64,000 nucleotides of DNA from Muricea muricata (Eukaryota > Cnidaria > Anthozoa > Malacalcyonacea > Plexauridae). Made by a program: the position numbers and the translations under genes. Location of the stretch: positions 5,872,201 through 5,936,200 of the forward strand of contig OY979726.1 in NCBI GenBank assembly GCA_963855995.1, in the 5' to 3' direction. Below, in pieces: positions 48,051 to 61,177 of this stretch. Below the pieces are notes generated by a model. The model was given only the letters and a program-made list of their open reading frames with translations, was not told the origin of the DNA and searched no databases. Each line of letters opens with the position of its first letter. Position 1 is the first letter of the stretch.

Positions 48051-50146
48051 GGAAGAAGTCAGCCATATATTATTGGCACAGTGTAGTGGTTTAGCTAGCT
48101 AAACCACTACACTGTAGCTTTAAAGTGTAGTGGTTTAGTGGTGTCTTGAAGTCTTTTCGTCGTTATTTCTCGATGAAGACAACTTGTCTTCTTGAACGAA
48201 GGGAAATAACGACGAGAAGTCTTCAATGCACCAACCCTACAGGTCTGTCCCCAACAGTCAAGTTAATGAAATTTGCTTAAATATTAGTTAACAACACTAG
48301 GAAAATAACGTTTGCCTCCTTGGCCTCGCGGTACTGCCTAGTGTTTTCCTGCACTCCACGCCCAGCTTTGAATTCAGTTTTGGGTGGATCGAGCACCGAT
48401 CAGAATTAAATTCTTACCAAACTCAGTTGAACTGGACCGGTCCTCGATCCACCCAAAATCGAAGTCAAGACAGTTGTCTTTACCTCTCGGCCACGGAGGG
48501 AAAGATATTTGCCAATGAAAGCTCTAACGAGTCTTCTCTTCTTCATCAGCATCGAAATAAAAAAAAAAATGCAAAATTGTCCCTTACAGGCGTTTCTTTT
48601 GGCAAGTTACCTAACTAAACTGGAAGTAAAGTAGTAGAACAAAGACCTGAGTAAGAAATAATGGCAAAAACATTTCGTTCGCGCAATAAAAACTGATTTT
48701 CAGCTTCCTAAAAAGATCATTGAATGTTATACATACGGGTATTTGCTGGCGGACAAAGGTCGTCTGACGTCATTTGCTTCTGCAACCCGAAGAAGAAGCT
48801 TCGATTTTTATGTCTCCTGACGAACATTTTGAAAGTCTCAATACAGTCTTAATCTTGAGTATAAATGTCCATTGATTGTACGGAAATGGCGAGGAAGGTA
48901 CGAAAGAAACACAACGAGCAAATTGGAGCTAAAACGACGAAGAAATGGAAAAAAATTGCGAAGACAAATCTGCCGTTGTCGGGAGAAATCAAAATCAAAA
49001 TGGCGTCGTCTTCTTCTCCAGTCTAGAAATGCAACGAAAATCGCTATTGTGTAGTTGGACATTAAAAGTATTGGATTTTTATTCGACATGTAAGCATTCT
49101 CTAACTATTCTGTGCACGTTTTAGTCATTAAATGTTATCTTGTTTGAAAACCCATTCGGTCTGCTTACGGTCGGGGTGAAATCTATTTTAAAATCTAAGT
49201 TAAATATAGTTCAGATAAAGGATAAATCAACATGATCTTATAAATCTATACTCTCTTTTTGTCATGCCAGCAACACCGTAAAAAGTATTCGCCACGATTT
49301 AAATTTCTTTCTATTTTACGGTTTCTATTTTTCTAATCTTAAATATTGACCTTCACGTTATAGATATTCCAGAGATTTTGCAAGACAAGCACAGACAACT
49401 GTGATGAGAGAAGCCAAAGCCAAAAAGAACTTTCAAGAGGATTTAGTGGTAAAAACCCAAATATTACAATATACTTACTATCATTGCAAATTCTCTATTA
49501 TACCCCCCCCCGGATTAATAGAGAGTTTATAATGATGATTATCATCATGTATCAAGTGCTGTACCAATAGTTTCTTCATTATTCTTTACAAATTTTAACT
49601 TACTTTTATTCTTTCTTTCTTTTTCTTCAAAACCTCTTCTGTTCTGATACACTGCACTCTATACAAGAAACATGCAAATTCAGACTTTCAGTTCAAATTC
49701 AAAGATGATTCCAAGCTAAAGGCAAGCGAGAACCATGATTCAACGAGTGTTTACATGACCAATGAGCTGCCTTTCATTTGAATTGCAAGTCTGAATTTCC
49801 TGATCCGTTTAATTTCCCCTTTCTTTTCTCCAATCTACTTTTCCTCCTGTTCACCCTCTTCTTTCCCGGGTACTCCTTCCAGGATAGCACCCCCTTCCAC
49901 TGGTTTCTTTATCCTGCTTCTCCCCTTCTTTACCCCAATCCCCCTTATTTACTCCAATTTAATCTTCTTCCTCCTGTTTACTCTACTTCTTCGCCTAGTA
50001 CCCGTCAGGGTAGTACCCCTTCCTTGACACTACTTCAATCTTTATGCTGCCCCCCCCCCCACTACTCTCATAATTGTAAGTTATTCATATGACGTAGTTA
50101 CTGGAGAATTATTCATTCAGCTTGGCAATTACATTATATGATAACT

Positions 50147-50470
50147 ACAGTGAAACACATTTTCATTAATTCATTATGAGTTCCGCCTCATCGTCAGCAG
50201 TTTAGTTAAGTACCCGTGTTCCGGTGATTACTGATATTTTACAATTTTAACCATCCAGTCAACATTCGCAAACCGGAGTACCCGGAATAAACCCACGACT
50301 GACTAACTCCTCACATGGGTGTCACGAGTCTGAAGTAAGGATTGAACCCACGACCTCACATGTGATAGGCGTTTGCTCTGACGATTGCGCCACTTGGCTA
50401 TTACTGTGCAGGATCAAACAATCCTACACGAGAAATTTAAATGCCGTGGCGTTGACTTGTGTTTCACTGT
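50147..50470 (-). mobile_element. tRNA-derived SINE flanked by inverted repeats (right arm)
   Basis: Mirror copy of 43323-43646, of equal length (324 bases), with the same ACAGTGAAACACA / TGTGTTTCACTGT bounds. Confidence 0.58.
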
Positions 50471-52155
50471 CATCATTTTGTAAGACAATTACTAAATAGT
50501 TTCCTGAGCAGGATAGCGTCATCCATGTACTTGGCATGTTGCCTTAGGTTCAACTTCAACACGAGTTTTCCCAAATATCCCGAAATGCCGCGCGCATGTA
50601 TGACACTATCTTGAAGAGGAAACCATTTGGTATTTTATTACTCTCTTATTTTTTATCAGTCATTTGCGCAATCAATAAATATAATCCAGATTGGAGAAAT
50701 TGTGGGCATTCTTGGGCGCCCGTTCTAGTTTCCTAACGTGGGCAATACTTTTTTTAATTTGTTTATTCACAAAATCCATCTAGATTTACTTCAAAAAAAT
50801 TTGAGAAAAATATATAAATATATTTGTCCGCGAAAGTTAGGGAACTGGAAATGGCACCAGAAATGTCTTTAAATTCCGCCATTTTGTGTTGCGCTTTTCT
50901 TGGAGTTGCATAGATACAGTTTAAGCTCACACGTACACGTTCTACACTTGCTGTATTTCTTGCTATCGGGGTATCATCATGCCGGGAATTTGTCCATGAG
51001 TTTCTTCGTCGACTAACCTCTGTGACCTGTCACGCCTATTATAATTACTTAGTCCTCTCTAATGCTTGTGAACGTAGTTTTCTTTGCTTATCTTGTAAAC
51101 AGTTTTCTGAACATCGTAATTTTTTTTTCAAAGAATGCCAAGTAAAAAGTGAATACAACAACCATCAACTAATGATGCAACAAGATGGGAAAGAATTCAT
51201 ATCGACATAAGAAGTAAATCACAAGCCGTCTCCATCAGATGTTAAGATGCAAATACTATCACAATGTACGGTTTGTTAAAGTCAATTCAATTAAAGCTTA
51301 GTGTCCTATATTCTAAAATATTTTGTAACATTAATTTTCTCCTTATTTTATGTTGGTTGACTGGACACGAGTGAGCTAGTTACCTACTGGACCGCCTTGA
51401 TGCTCCATGAAGAGAGTGCGCCAACCAGATGAAACCATAAACAGCATGATGAAACGAGAACAACCGAAGCCAAGAAGATCCAAAGATAGAGTGAAAGTAA
51501 GTTTTTTTATTTTATCTTGTCGTTTCCATTTTTTTAGCAGTTCAGCTTTTGTTTCAATAAAAATTAACATCTCGCACTAACGTTGCTAGTGTCGGTAGTA
51601 CTGTAAAAAGCACACAGGATCTTTCACTACCTGAAACAATAAAAAAAAACAAAATTCGACTTTCGAGCGAATTAAAGCCTTTCGTTGGGGAGTTGGTCGT
51701 AAAGATAGAAATTTAATGCGCTGTCTGCCATCTTAGATTCATATTTGATCTCGTTGACACGTAAAATCTTGATTCCCAAACAGCTTGAAGTAAGCTAGTT
51801 TTGATATAAGTTACATTTCACGTGCACAGTAATTCTCAAAGAGATATCGGCAATAAATTTGAGAGAGCTTTTGAGAGAGATTAGTGCGAGATATTAATTT
51901 TTATTGTTCGAAAGAGCTTTAAGAATTTACACATTCCTTACGTGTTGTTTAATTCTCGAGATATTTTAATCTAAATTCATAAATTAGGGTAGCTGCAAGT
52001 TGTGTGCGTGTGAGAAATAAAGACTCCTTCACGGCTATGATTTTCTTTTGTGTTTTGCTCACGATTTATTAATGATTCTCGAGATTTTAATAAAAAAATT
52101 TCATATTAACAGCTTACACAATAATTTGGCCGGCCTAATTAATACTATTTTATAA

Positions 52156-52394
52156 TATACTGAGTGTCAAAGTTCATTTATTCCTGTTTCTTATTGGTTA
52201 AGAACGTATCACGTGATAGTGGAGAAATTCTATTGTCTCCCTGGCAACGTAGCTAAGCGGTGGACATTACTTTTATTCACCGGTAGACAACAAATCCACA
52301 AAGCCTCACGTAGCCATGTCAGGTAAAAGGTAATCCTTTTTACACATGTTTGATTGATTTGTGGTACTTTTCTTCTCTTTCGGCACTCAGTATA
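52156..52394. mobile_element. MITE present only in the right arm
   Basis: The ends are TATACTGAGTG and CACTCAGTATA (11-base inverted repeats), next to TA-rich target sequence. The corresponding left-arm site (about 41633-41650) lacks it. Immediately after it (about 52388-52515) is a fold-back (CTTATTGACTGAGACCTCGG and its complement) that is also absent from the left arm. Confidence 0.65.
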
Positions 52395-52603
52395 TAATAA
52401 AATACTTATTGACTGAGACCTCGGGAAAGCAGTATGTTTTGTGGACCCTCGACATCGACAGTCTCTGGTCCACAAAACATACTGTTTCCCTCGGTCTCAG
52501 TCAATAAGTGTTAATTACTATACATTGCAGTTGTTTTATGCGTTGTGATTGGTCAGTTGTATGCAGATAAGTGCGACTATCACACAATCTGCAGATAACT
52601 CAG

Positions 52604-52828
52604 TCATACAATAAGAATACATAGAAGGGCCACTCAGCAGTGCAACATGTCACACTATGTTTATGCAGTTTACTGGCTGCCACCAGCCAGTTCAGCATTC
52701 CTATTGGCCAGAAAATGCAATTGACTGGCTGAGAAAATGCTAATAACGTGCGTAATGCGACATGCGCGGCTTCAAAAACTCCAAAGGCTCCGACGCGAGT
52801 GGCCCTTCTATGTATTCTTATTCTATGG
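52604..52828. mobile_element. MITE present only in the right arm, with 5-bp target duplication
   Basis: This 225-base element has inverted repeats of about 32 bases containing ATAAGAATACATAGAAGGGC and then CACTC. CTCAG flanks it on both sides (52599-52603 and 52829-52833). The mirrored left-arm site has a single copy and no insertion, giving a filled/empty pair. Confidence 0.8.
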
Positions 52829-53207
52829 CTCAGTTATCTGCTAGCAGATAACTGAGTTATCTGCATGTTGAGCCTACGGTGCAGATTATTACAGTATGCG
52901 GTATTCGTTGGCATCAATGGTTGGCATGGCAACAACATTTTTTCGATATTTTCTGTTTCATGTTATGGCATCTTGCTTTTTAAGCTCTTCCGAAGGCGAA
53001 ATTCGTTTATATTGCTCGAGGAAAAAGACTTACAATGTATAATAAAGCAATTATCGGATTCGGTTTTTGTGATATGCAAAATTATCAATGTCTTGGTAAG
53101 AGTTATCTGACTCGCCTTCGGCTCGGCTGATAACTCTTACCTCGACATTGATCATTTCGCATATCACAAAAACCTCATCCAATAAGTGCTTAATATGTTA
53201 TAGTTTA

Positions 53208-53328
53208 CTTATTAAGCTTTGTGGAAACACCACGTAAATTTATTATTGCAATAATAAATTTACGTGGTGTTTCCACAAAGCTTAATAAGTATATTGTATT
53301 CACCATGCAAACGTACAAGAAACTTATC
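53208..53328. mobile_element. 121-base insertion with an 84-base perfect palindrome, right arm only
   Basis: ATGTTATAGTTTA occurs on both sides (53195-53207 and 53329-53341), while the left arm has one copy (41181-41193, inverted) and no insertion. The insert begins with an 84-base spacerless perfect palindrome (53207-53290, centre TTGCAA), followed by about 38 unremarkable bases. The 13-base duplication is longer than usual for DNA transposons. Confidence 0.75.
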
Positions 53329-54229
53329 ATGTTATAGTTTATAAATTATTCGTAACTATCATCTCATGACTTAATTCTTTCTACTATTGCAAAGGGTGAT
53401 GGGATGTGAAAAAAACGCACAAGAAGAGAAAAGAATGAACGATCCTGGACGGCAAGACCCACAAAACAACAATCCACAAGAATAAGAAGACACGACATTG
53501 TAATAGAAAGTAGTGGTAATGTGCAAGTTAGTAGAAAACAAGATACTTATTATTGAGGGATCAAAGAGGATTTAATAGATATTTCTCGTTAATGAAAAAG
53601 AAAAGACAGCAAATTAAGTGAAAAAAATTGGATTGAAATAACATTGATATCAAATACATTCAACAAAATAATTAAATAGAATATCTAGGAGTTTGGCAGT
53701 CAATTTTCGAGTCAAAAAACAGGTAAAAATATGGTAAATGTCGACAATATTTTTTAAAGAAACAATACCTTAACGCCTGGAAATTTCGTCTCTAACATTT
53801 GGATTTGGATATTTCTAAAAACAAAACAAAATAACATGTAGGATTGAACGTTTTACAAAAATAAGTTTCGTAATAATGCCACTAAATTATAGTTGATGCA
53901 TTTGGTCACTATTCTTGGTTTGCACATGACGTCATTTCGTGTGATTGGGCGCCATCTTGGTTGACTCTGCAGATTACTTCAGCTGTTTACAGCGAAGTAC
54001 TTGTGTCAATTTACTATTTCATCGTTAGTTTTAGCGTATTATGAATGATACTTTAAAGATGTATGGCTCGATAGGATCAGATATAATGAATAGATACTTT
54101 GTGGTTGCCATGTGTTTCAAACGTCAACAAAGATGGCGTCGATTGCAAACGATCAATTCCGTCGTTCTACCTTTAAAGAATGTGTTCTCTGGTTAAAAAG
54201 CGAGAAAATGTGACTTGTATTCCAATTCA

Positions 54230-54460
54230 CCGTAGCAAAACAGATGGTGGCATGTCGATTTTACCAGAATTTAATGCGGGTATCAATCAAGAATACCAGT
54301 GAAATGATATTTAAGATAAGCTAATGGACGGAATTTTAACACAAGTGACAAAATAACCTATCTGTCTGTTCCTCAAACGAGGTTAATTTACCTTAAGTTT
54401 TTAAACGATTTCAGACCGCAAGGCATTCTGGTAAAATCAACACCCGCCATCTTTTTGCTA
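54230..54460. mobile_element. MITE copy B (right arm)
   Basis: Mirror copy of 40062-40292, with ends GTAGCAAAACAGATGG and CCATCTTTTTGCTAC. Confidence 0.65.
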
Positions 54461-54936
54461 CATTAAATTCCCAAGGGAATATATCATTTCTTTGTTTCTT
54501 AGCTAATTTGGTTCATACATCCATGCAAATCAGTAGGATCATTATATTTTTTTGTGCATTTTAAATTCCCATGGGAATACGGCATGCTTTGTTTCAATGG
54601 TGATGCGTCTGTTTATGGTAATTACTGCATAATGCGAATCCTCTTTGATTATTAATATGATAAGTATCTTGGTGCTTTCAGATTTGTTTTGGTAAGCAGG
54701 AACAATGAAGTCATTGTTTGTGTACACTAAAGCAAATTACGAAGGTGGTTTGAGAGCAGCTGCGAGGTACCATGCAAATGAAGGCGTTTCGGTTAAATAA
54801 GTGTGAGAATTACGGCATTAAAAATTGCATGTCATCTACACTTAAGGATATAAGTTGCCAAAAAAAAAAAACAACTTTAGTGAATCTGTTGAGTCTCATG
54901 CTTATTTGACCCAGCCTTGGACTTTGGTAAGTATCA

Positions 54937-55178
54937 GGGGCCGGTTGTATCAAAGGCGTTTAGCTTAAACGGTGGATAAGTCAAAAATATGAAACACGTT
55001 TCCATGTTGTATAAACAAACCAGCTGAAGTTATTTGACCTGAGAAGAACAATTATATATAAAACTAAATATTTATTCTATTTCAACTCATAATTTCGGTT
55101 CCGTACTAGGTGTAAAACTGATTTTTAAATTTCACTTATCCACCGTTTAAGCTAAACGCCTTTGATACAACCGGCCCC
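54937..55178. mobile_element. MITE with 45-base terminal repeats (right arm)
   Basis: Mirror copy of 39319-39560, identical in length and ends. Confidence 0.78.
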
Positions 55179-58100
55179 AGGTTTATATTTACTCCGGAAC
55201 AGTTAACACAACGAAAAGCCCATGCCCATTCAGCTAAGGTTTTACGTTTGAAAATTCAATCAAAAACTCAGTCTAAGTGGGTTTAAGTAGCTAGAGATAA
55301 CGTAATTTATCTTTTTATTTTGCTTTTTTGTTTATAACGTAATTTATTAGCTAAATGTATGGACTGCGAGGGTGTGCGCCGTGTGTAAGTTGCATGGGGT
55401 TAGGTTTATTAAAGGAATTAAAATTTTTGAAAGTATGCTTAAAAACCAAAATCTGTCGTCACTTCTAACAAAACAGTTAAGAGTAGGTTTCAACATCAAC
55501 TAAATTGATCTATACTATTAACTAAGAAAAATGCGAATTAAGTTTTATATTTTGCAAGCAAATTTTAAATAGAATTCTCACCTGTTTTTATGTACGAGCT
55601 TTTTCTGTTTACGTTTGATCTAAAATATCCAAATAAATTGCATTTAAAATGCATACTTTACCGAAATTTTAACTCTTTTAATTTTCGAAATTGGGTGGCA
55701 GTCGGGGTGGTGGTGGTGCATGCGGGTTTATCAGCTGTGAGTGACTGTGCGATGGTGAGGAAAGTGAAGGTAACGAATGGAATGCAGGAGCTTAGAACTG
55801 AGGAAGACAGCTTAGAACTGAGGCAGGTAGGCAGTTGGTAGGATCAGCGGGGGGCACTTGACATTTTGGCTTTGGGAATCAAATTTGCATGCTAAGTACT
55901 TAAGTCACTAACGTTTGTTGTTTTAATTTGTTAGGTACGCGCGGCTGCTCTCTAGGGAAGATCAACTTAGCAATTGTATTAGCACTTGCAAAGTTGGTCT
56001 TCTCTTTGCCGGCTACCCCGGCCAGTTCTCCGAGTGCTACTTCCACCGTGAATAAGTAGAAGTACTTGTACTACATGTATAAGTACTTCTACTTAGGTGG
56101 AAGTGGCACTTGGGGAGCTGGCCGGGGTAGGGGGATTTTTTTTATTCAATTTCTCAATTCCCATGGGAATTGAATTTTTAATTAAAAAGGGGTCACAAGT
56201 AAATTTTGTAAACAATTTATTAAAAAAATTTGTAAAGATTACATACAATTTGAATAACAATAAAAAGAGATTAACTACCACACATTGTACTTATTAAAAT
56301 AACAACAGAAGAAAACAGAACATGGCAGAGAGAACAATAACACAAGTGAATGAACAAAGTCCTAAAAAACTTGGGTCTTTTCAACGTAAGTAAATGTTTA
56401 TACTTCAAAATATATTATAACAATGAAACAACTTGAAGTGATAAATTTTGAGAGTTTTGCAAAGGTTTACCCAGCATATAACGAGTTGTTTCACAATTAC
56501 AAAGAAAAACATGTGGCTCAAAACATGCAACTGATAGAGATGACGAGAAGGCTTAACAAGTCTAAGTAGAAAGGTTTTCAAAAGTTAGTCACATTTTTAT
56601 AACCATATGTAACTACCCTGTCAACTCTCCCAGTGGGAAGAACCGGAGTACCCGGAGAAAACCCACGAGTTTTGGCGGAGCGTTGACCAACGCTTTTTCA
56701 AATACAGCCAGCCTCACAGAAGAAAGGTATTTTTGTCAAAAGAAAAATATCATTTTTAATCAATTGTGCTTTTATAAGTCAGAAAAAATACATGCACGAA
56801 TTACCAACGAATTTTGATGGCTTTGAGACATGTAACGTGGGCACATAATTCTTCCTAAAAATACTTTTTTGTACTCGAAACAACCCTTCAAAACGTCGAA
56901 AAACAACGAAGAAACGATTTTTTTATAAATTCCAAATTGACCAAGCTGTAATGTTCGGAGCCACATTTTTCTTATTGCGTTTCTAACCTGACAATGTGAA
57001 ATGCACTAAACATTGCTACCTTTATTTTTTTTGACAAAAAATTCAAAAATACATAGAATAAAAACGAAGCATTTTTAGAATATTGTGTGTAGCACGACAT
57101 TTTTCAGAAACCAATCTCTTACACTTTTCTTTGCATAACAGTGCATGCGATCTATTTTTCGCAAAAAAATACAAAGAAAGTCTCAGACATCTCATTTTTC
57201 TGGTGGGCACAAGAACAGAAGCTTTTTGTTCAAATTGTGATAATTTATTTGAGATAACTTTGGGCAAAATTCTATTTTTCATTGAAAACAGCCGAAAAAT
57301 CAATGCTTTGGCTTTGCCCAGCAACTAATGAAGTCACTCGATAGTGAAGTTGCTTTATATACAATTGATAGTTTCAGTGTTAAAGAGACCAAAATAAAAG
57401 TAGAAATACATAACTTAGATTGATCTTGGATTGAAAAGTAAAAAATTTATTCGAAGAATCAATTTAAATTTAGTCTTTTTGGAAGGTACCATTGTCAGGT
57501 TAGGAACATATCTCTTTGAAGTATAAATTCATCTTTACTTACTAGTTGAAAAGACTATATTCAAGAGCCATGTAAACCTGTTTTCTTATATTATTATTAC
57601 CACGCAAGTATTACAAAGTGGAATATTTGAAATGTAAACTTGAACTGAAGCAAAGGAAATGCACATACAAATTCAGAAATATTTCAATTGCCAAAATACA
57701 AATTCACCACAACCAAACAATATAAAAAGTTCCAGTAGGCAATATGTTGTAATTTTAATTAAGAAACTTATAAAGTAATAAATCATACAGGAAACACAAA
57801 AGAAATCATTTTCTCATCTTACAGAATCGGTATTTTCAAAATCACTTTGCTATAGATCTGATGTATAAAATTGACGAGTTTCACAAGCCATTTACAACAT
57901 TCGCATCTGTGTATGTCAGATATCTCGCATTCAGCTTGGGTTTGTATACCCGATACAACCCGGTCACTTGTATTGTAAATAGTACAAATCAAAATTGTTA
58001 TCAAATCAAAGTCTCAAACTAATTTAAATTATTCTACTCCATATAATGCCAGACAGTTTTACTTTTTCTCAGGAAAGACCTTATGTTCAACAAGGTAAAT

Positions 58101-59892
58101 TTGGCATGTTAATTAAGAAGTCTGTAAAATTTGAAATTGCATAGTATCAACTAAAAGCTTCATGTGACTTAAAACTTTTTCAAGTCGATGTAATACGAAG
58201 AACTCTGGTAAAGTATTTACTGTATCCAGGCATCAATAGAAAACTTTTAAAATTAAAAATTGTAGTTACTTATACTTATTATTGGCCAACATCTGTACTG
58301 CTTGTTTATCTAGAAAATCTGGCATACTGTCAATTTTTTTAGTCCAAGGAAACTTTTTTACTCTTAAATTCTTACATCCGCCACATCTTTTCTTTGCTAA
58401 TAAAAAGAGCCCACAGAATTTATTTGGCAAGTTGTGGTTTTCTTTTTCATTTAAGATATGTAATTAATTGATAAAGTTAAAGAACAACTGCATCAGTTCA
58501 TCTCAATTCCAAACAAGTTCCACTTTGTAAACAAAAGACAATATGCTAGCTTATTTTGTCCTTAATAAGTAGTTCATCTTAAAGTTTGAAAGTCAACATT
58601 CTAGTACAAAATCACAAAGTCTGTATCTAAGATAAATTACCAGTAGTATAAAATATTACAAAGTATTTTTTTAACTTTAAAGGGTCCAATATAACATTGA
58701 GAACTATTGTGATTTTCAAATGAACTTTCCAAACTTTCAAATGAACACTCAAAGCCAGCTTAAACAAAAGATGATTGAGATAGTAAACCAGGAAATAACA
58801 TAGGTGTTGTAATTTTTTATCAAAAATATGATATAGTGCATATAACAGAAACATTTCAATTAAAAAGTAGAAATATATTTCCTGTGGTTAGTTTTAATTG
58901 CTACATATATTGAAATTTTAGTATAATAATGGATGTTTTTGTTTCTGGCAAAGTCACCTCAATCTCCTTATGTTTAACCAACATTACAAAGTCAAATAAT
59001 GACAAACACGAATGATTAAACACAAATTTATATTTTAATGGGTAAAAATAAATATGTCCAAATTAGTATAATCATGCATATAGGTCTAGTAGGGTACCAA
59101 TTTTTAGAAACAGAATTGTGTTGTTTAGAGGCATAACATATAAAATTGCTAGATTTGATATTTCAGTTTTTTAAGAAAGCCTTTTGTATGTGTTTTCATG
59201 AACTCTTGGGCCATAATTCAATTGATTTGAACCAAATAAGATTCTAACTTTCTTTTAAAACACAGTTCATCATTATTTGACTTTTTCTAAGATTAAAATG
59301 CTTCTGGAGCACATGAGATTCCACGGTATGTGTACCCACAAAATAATCGTCAAATTAGGTGAGAATGAAACCGTCATGTCCAAAATTATACCGTCCCAAA
59401 TTGTCCCATATTCAATATTGTACATGCAATATTCCAATACCTTTAACAATTTCATTTTTCATAATCTGCCAGTTGTTGAGAGGAGGTTAAGCATTTTGTC
59501 GATCTACAAACAAATTTCAAAGAATTCTATTGAAGATAGATAACTGAAATGGTAAACAAACTGCAAAAGATAACAATGCAAGTGGTTGTGTAAAAACTAA
59601 AGACCACGTAAAGTCGGCCATTCTGTACAGTGTTTGGATTTGACAGTTTGAATTTTAATTGCCTCAAGAAAAGTCTAAAAGGCATTAAAAACATAACATT
59701 CCTTGTTCTTTTTTAACATCCCGACCTTGCACGACTCCCACATCCTGCTCCGTCTCCTCCTATCCACCTCCCACCCTCAAGGCCCTGTCACACGGTGCAA
59801 TTTTTCTTGCACTTGTAACTGCTCCGTCTCCTTCTCTATCCACCTCCTACCCTTAAGGCCCTGTCACACAGTGCACTTTTCCTTGCATTCAC

Positions 59893-60128
59893 CGTAGCAA
59901 AAAAGATGGCGACATGTCGATTTTACCAGAATGCATTGCAGGTATCAAGAAAGAATACGTGGGAAAAGATGACAAGAAGCAAAGCTACTGGATTGAAATT
60001 TTAACACAAGTGTGAAAATAACCTATTGTCTTCTGTCTGTTCTTCAAGAGACGTTAATTTGCCTTTTTAAACAATTTCAGACTGCCATGCACTCTGGTAA
60101 AATCGACATTTGCCATCTTTTTTGCTAC
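59893..60128. mobile_element. MITE copy A (right arm)
   Basis: Mirror copy of 34258-34493, with ends GTAGCAAAAAAGATGGCGAC and CCATCTTTTTTGCTAC. Confidence 0.65.
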
Positions 60129-60473
60129 AGGGAAAATCTACTCTTAAGTAAATTTGTGACAAATGTTTGGTACGTTAAAAAACCCCAGCAAACTGTGATG
60201 GAAACTTGCATTTGCCAATTTTACATCTCCCAATAGTAGAATTGCATTTCAAGTTGCAAGAAAAATTGCATAGTGACAGGACCTTTATTCTCCAGTGTTC
60301 CCGCCAACCTGCTCCCACCATTAGATGGAAAGTCCTTTTTTCACTACATTTTAGTAATTAGGCTACCCCCCTCCTCTCACAAGTCTGTAATCGCATGACG
60401 AAATCAATTGGTCGACAGTCCAAGGCATGTTTTGTAATCGAAATTCACAAAATTAAAATTAAATTGCCTTTTT

Positions 60474-61177
60474 TCAATAAATTTGAACCAGAACCAACTC
60501 TATACATAGAACTGTCTCAGCATACTTTCTTCGACAATCTCAACAATTCAAGACCTCATTCAGTTTCTATAGCGGATTTCATGGTATTATTATCGAACCA
60601 ACTTCAACTGAAAACGGTAGCCTTAATCTTACATGCGACCATAGCCATGCTTGGAAAGCACAAACTTACAATACTCGAAAATTGTACTTATTTCCAGTCT
60701 GATCTCTCAAAAATCGATCTCTATGCACAATCTAAGTACTTTGCTACAAATAATGATAGAAAATAAAGCATATTACCTTAAAACAAAGTTAGGATGCATG
60801 AAAATTTAGAGGACTTTCAAGGAGCAAAATCTTCGAGCTAGAGAAAAATTTTGAAAAAATAGTATTCGGAAAATCTTCGAGCAGCGTCGGAAACCGACGA
60901 ATTCCGAGGAACGCCGAAACTACCACTTTGTGTTGACATGCTCCGAGCAAGTTCCTTGTTCCTGATTCAGAAGAAGCTGTATCACAGATCAGATATATAC
61001 AGATAGGGAACTCGCACTCAATAACCTCAATTTTTGTGTCCCCGTGCTCACGTCATTCCACGCGCCACGCAAATTGCTCTGGCAAGTGTCGTTCGTCGTG
61101 TTTTCAGTCAAAAGCATAGGAAAAACGCCGTTCGAAAGTACAAAAATGAATATTTTTGCGAAGTTCCTTCACCGATC
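60474..61177. other. Interval between the giant palindrome and repeat copy 2
   Basis: Single-copy AT-rich DNA. A plus-strand frame of 123 codons at 60395-60766 runs out of the palindrome arm into it, without protein-like features. Nothing else was recognised. Confidence 0.4.

Larger units (their letters stand above)
47174..60473 (-). repeat. Right arm of the giant palindrome
   Basis: This is the mirror of 33913-46600. It is about 600 bases longer, mainly because of three insertions absent from the left arm: 52156-52394, 52604-52828 and 53208-53328. It contains the mirror copies of the left-arm MITEs, SINE and hairpins. No gene was recognised. Confidence 0.88.

Noticed and set aside
33913-60473. 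Giant palindrome as a Polinton, Helitron or other large transposon
   Set aside because: No polymerase, integrase, helicase or capsid-like frame was seen in either arm, and no terminal motif or target duplication was found.
60395-60766. 123-codon plus-strand frame leaving the right arm
   Set aside because: It crosses the palindrome boundary and lacks domain or splice support, so chance is the simplest reading.
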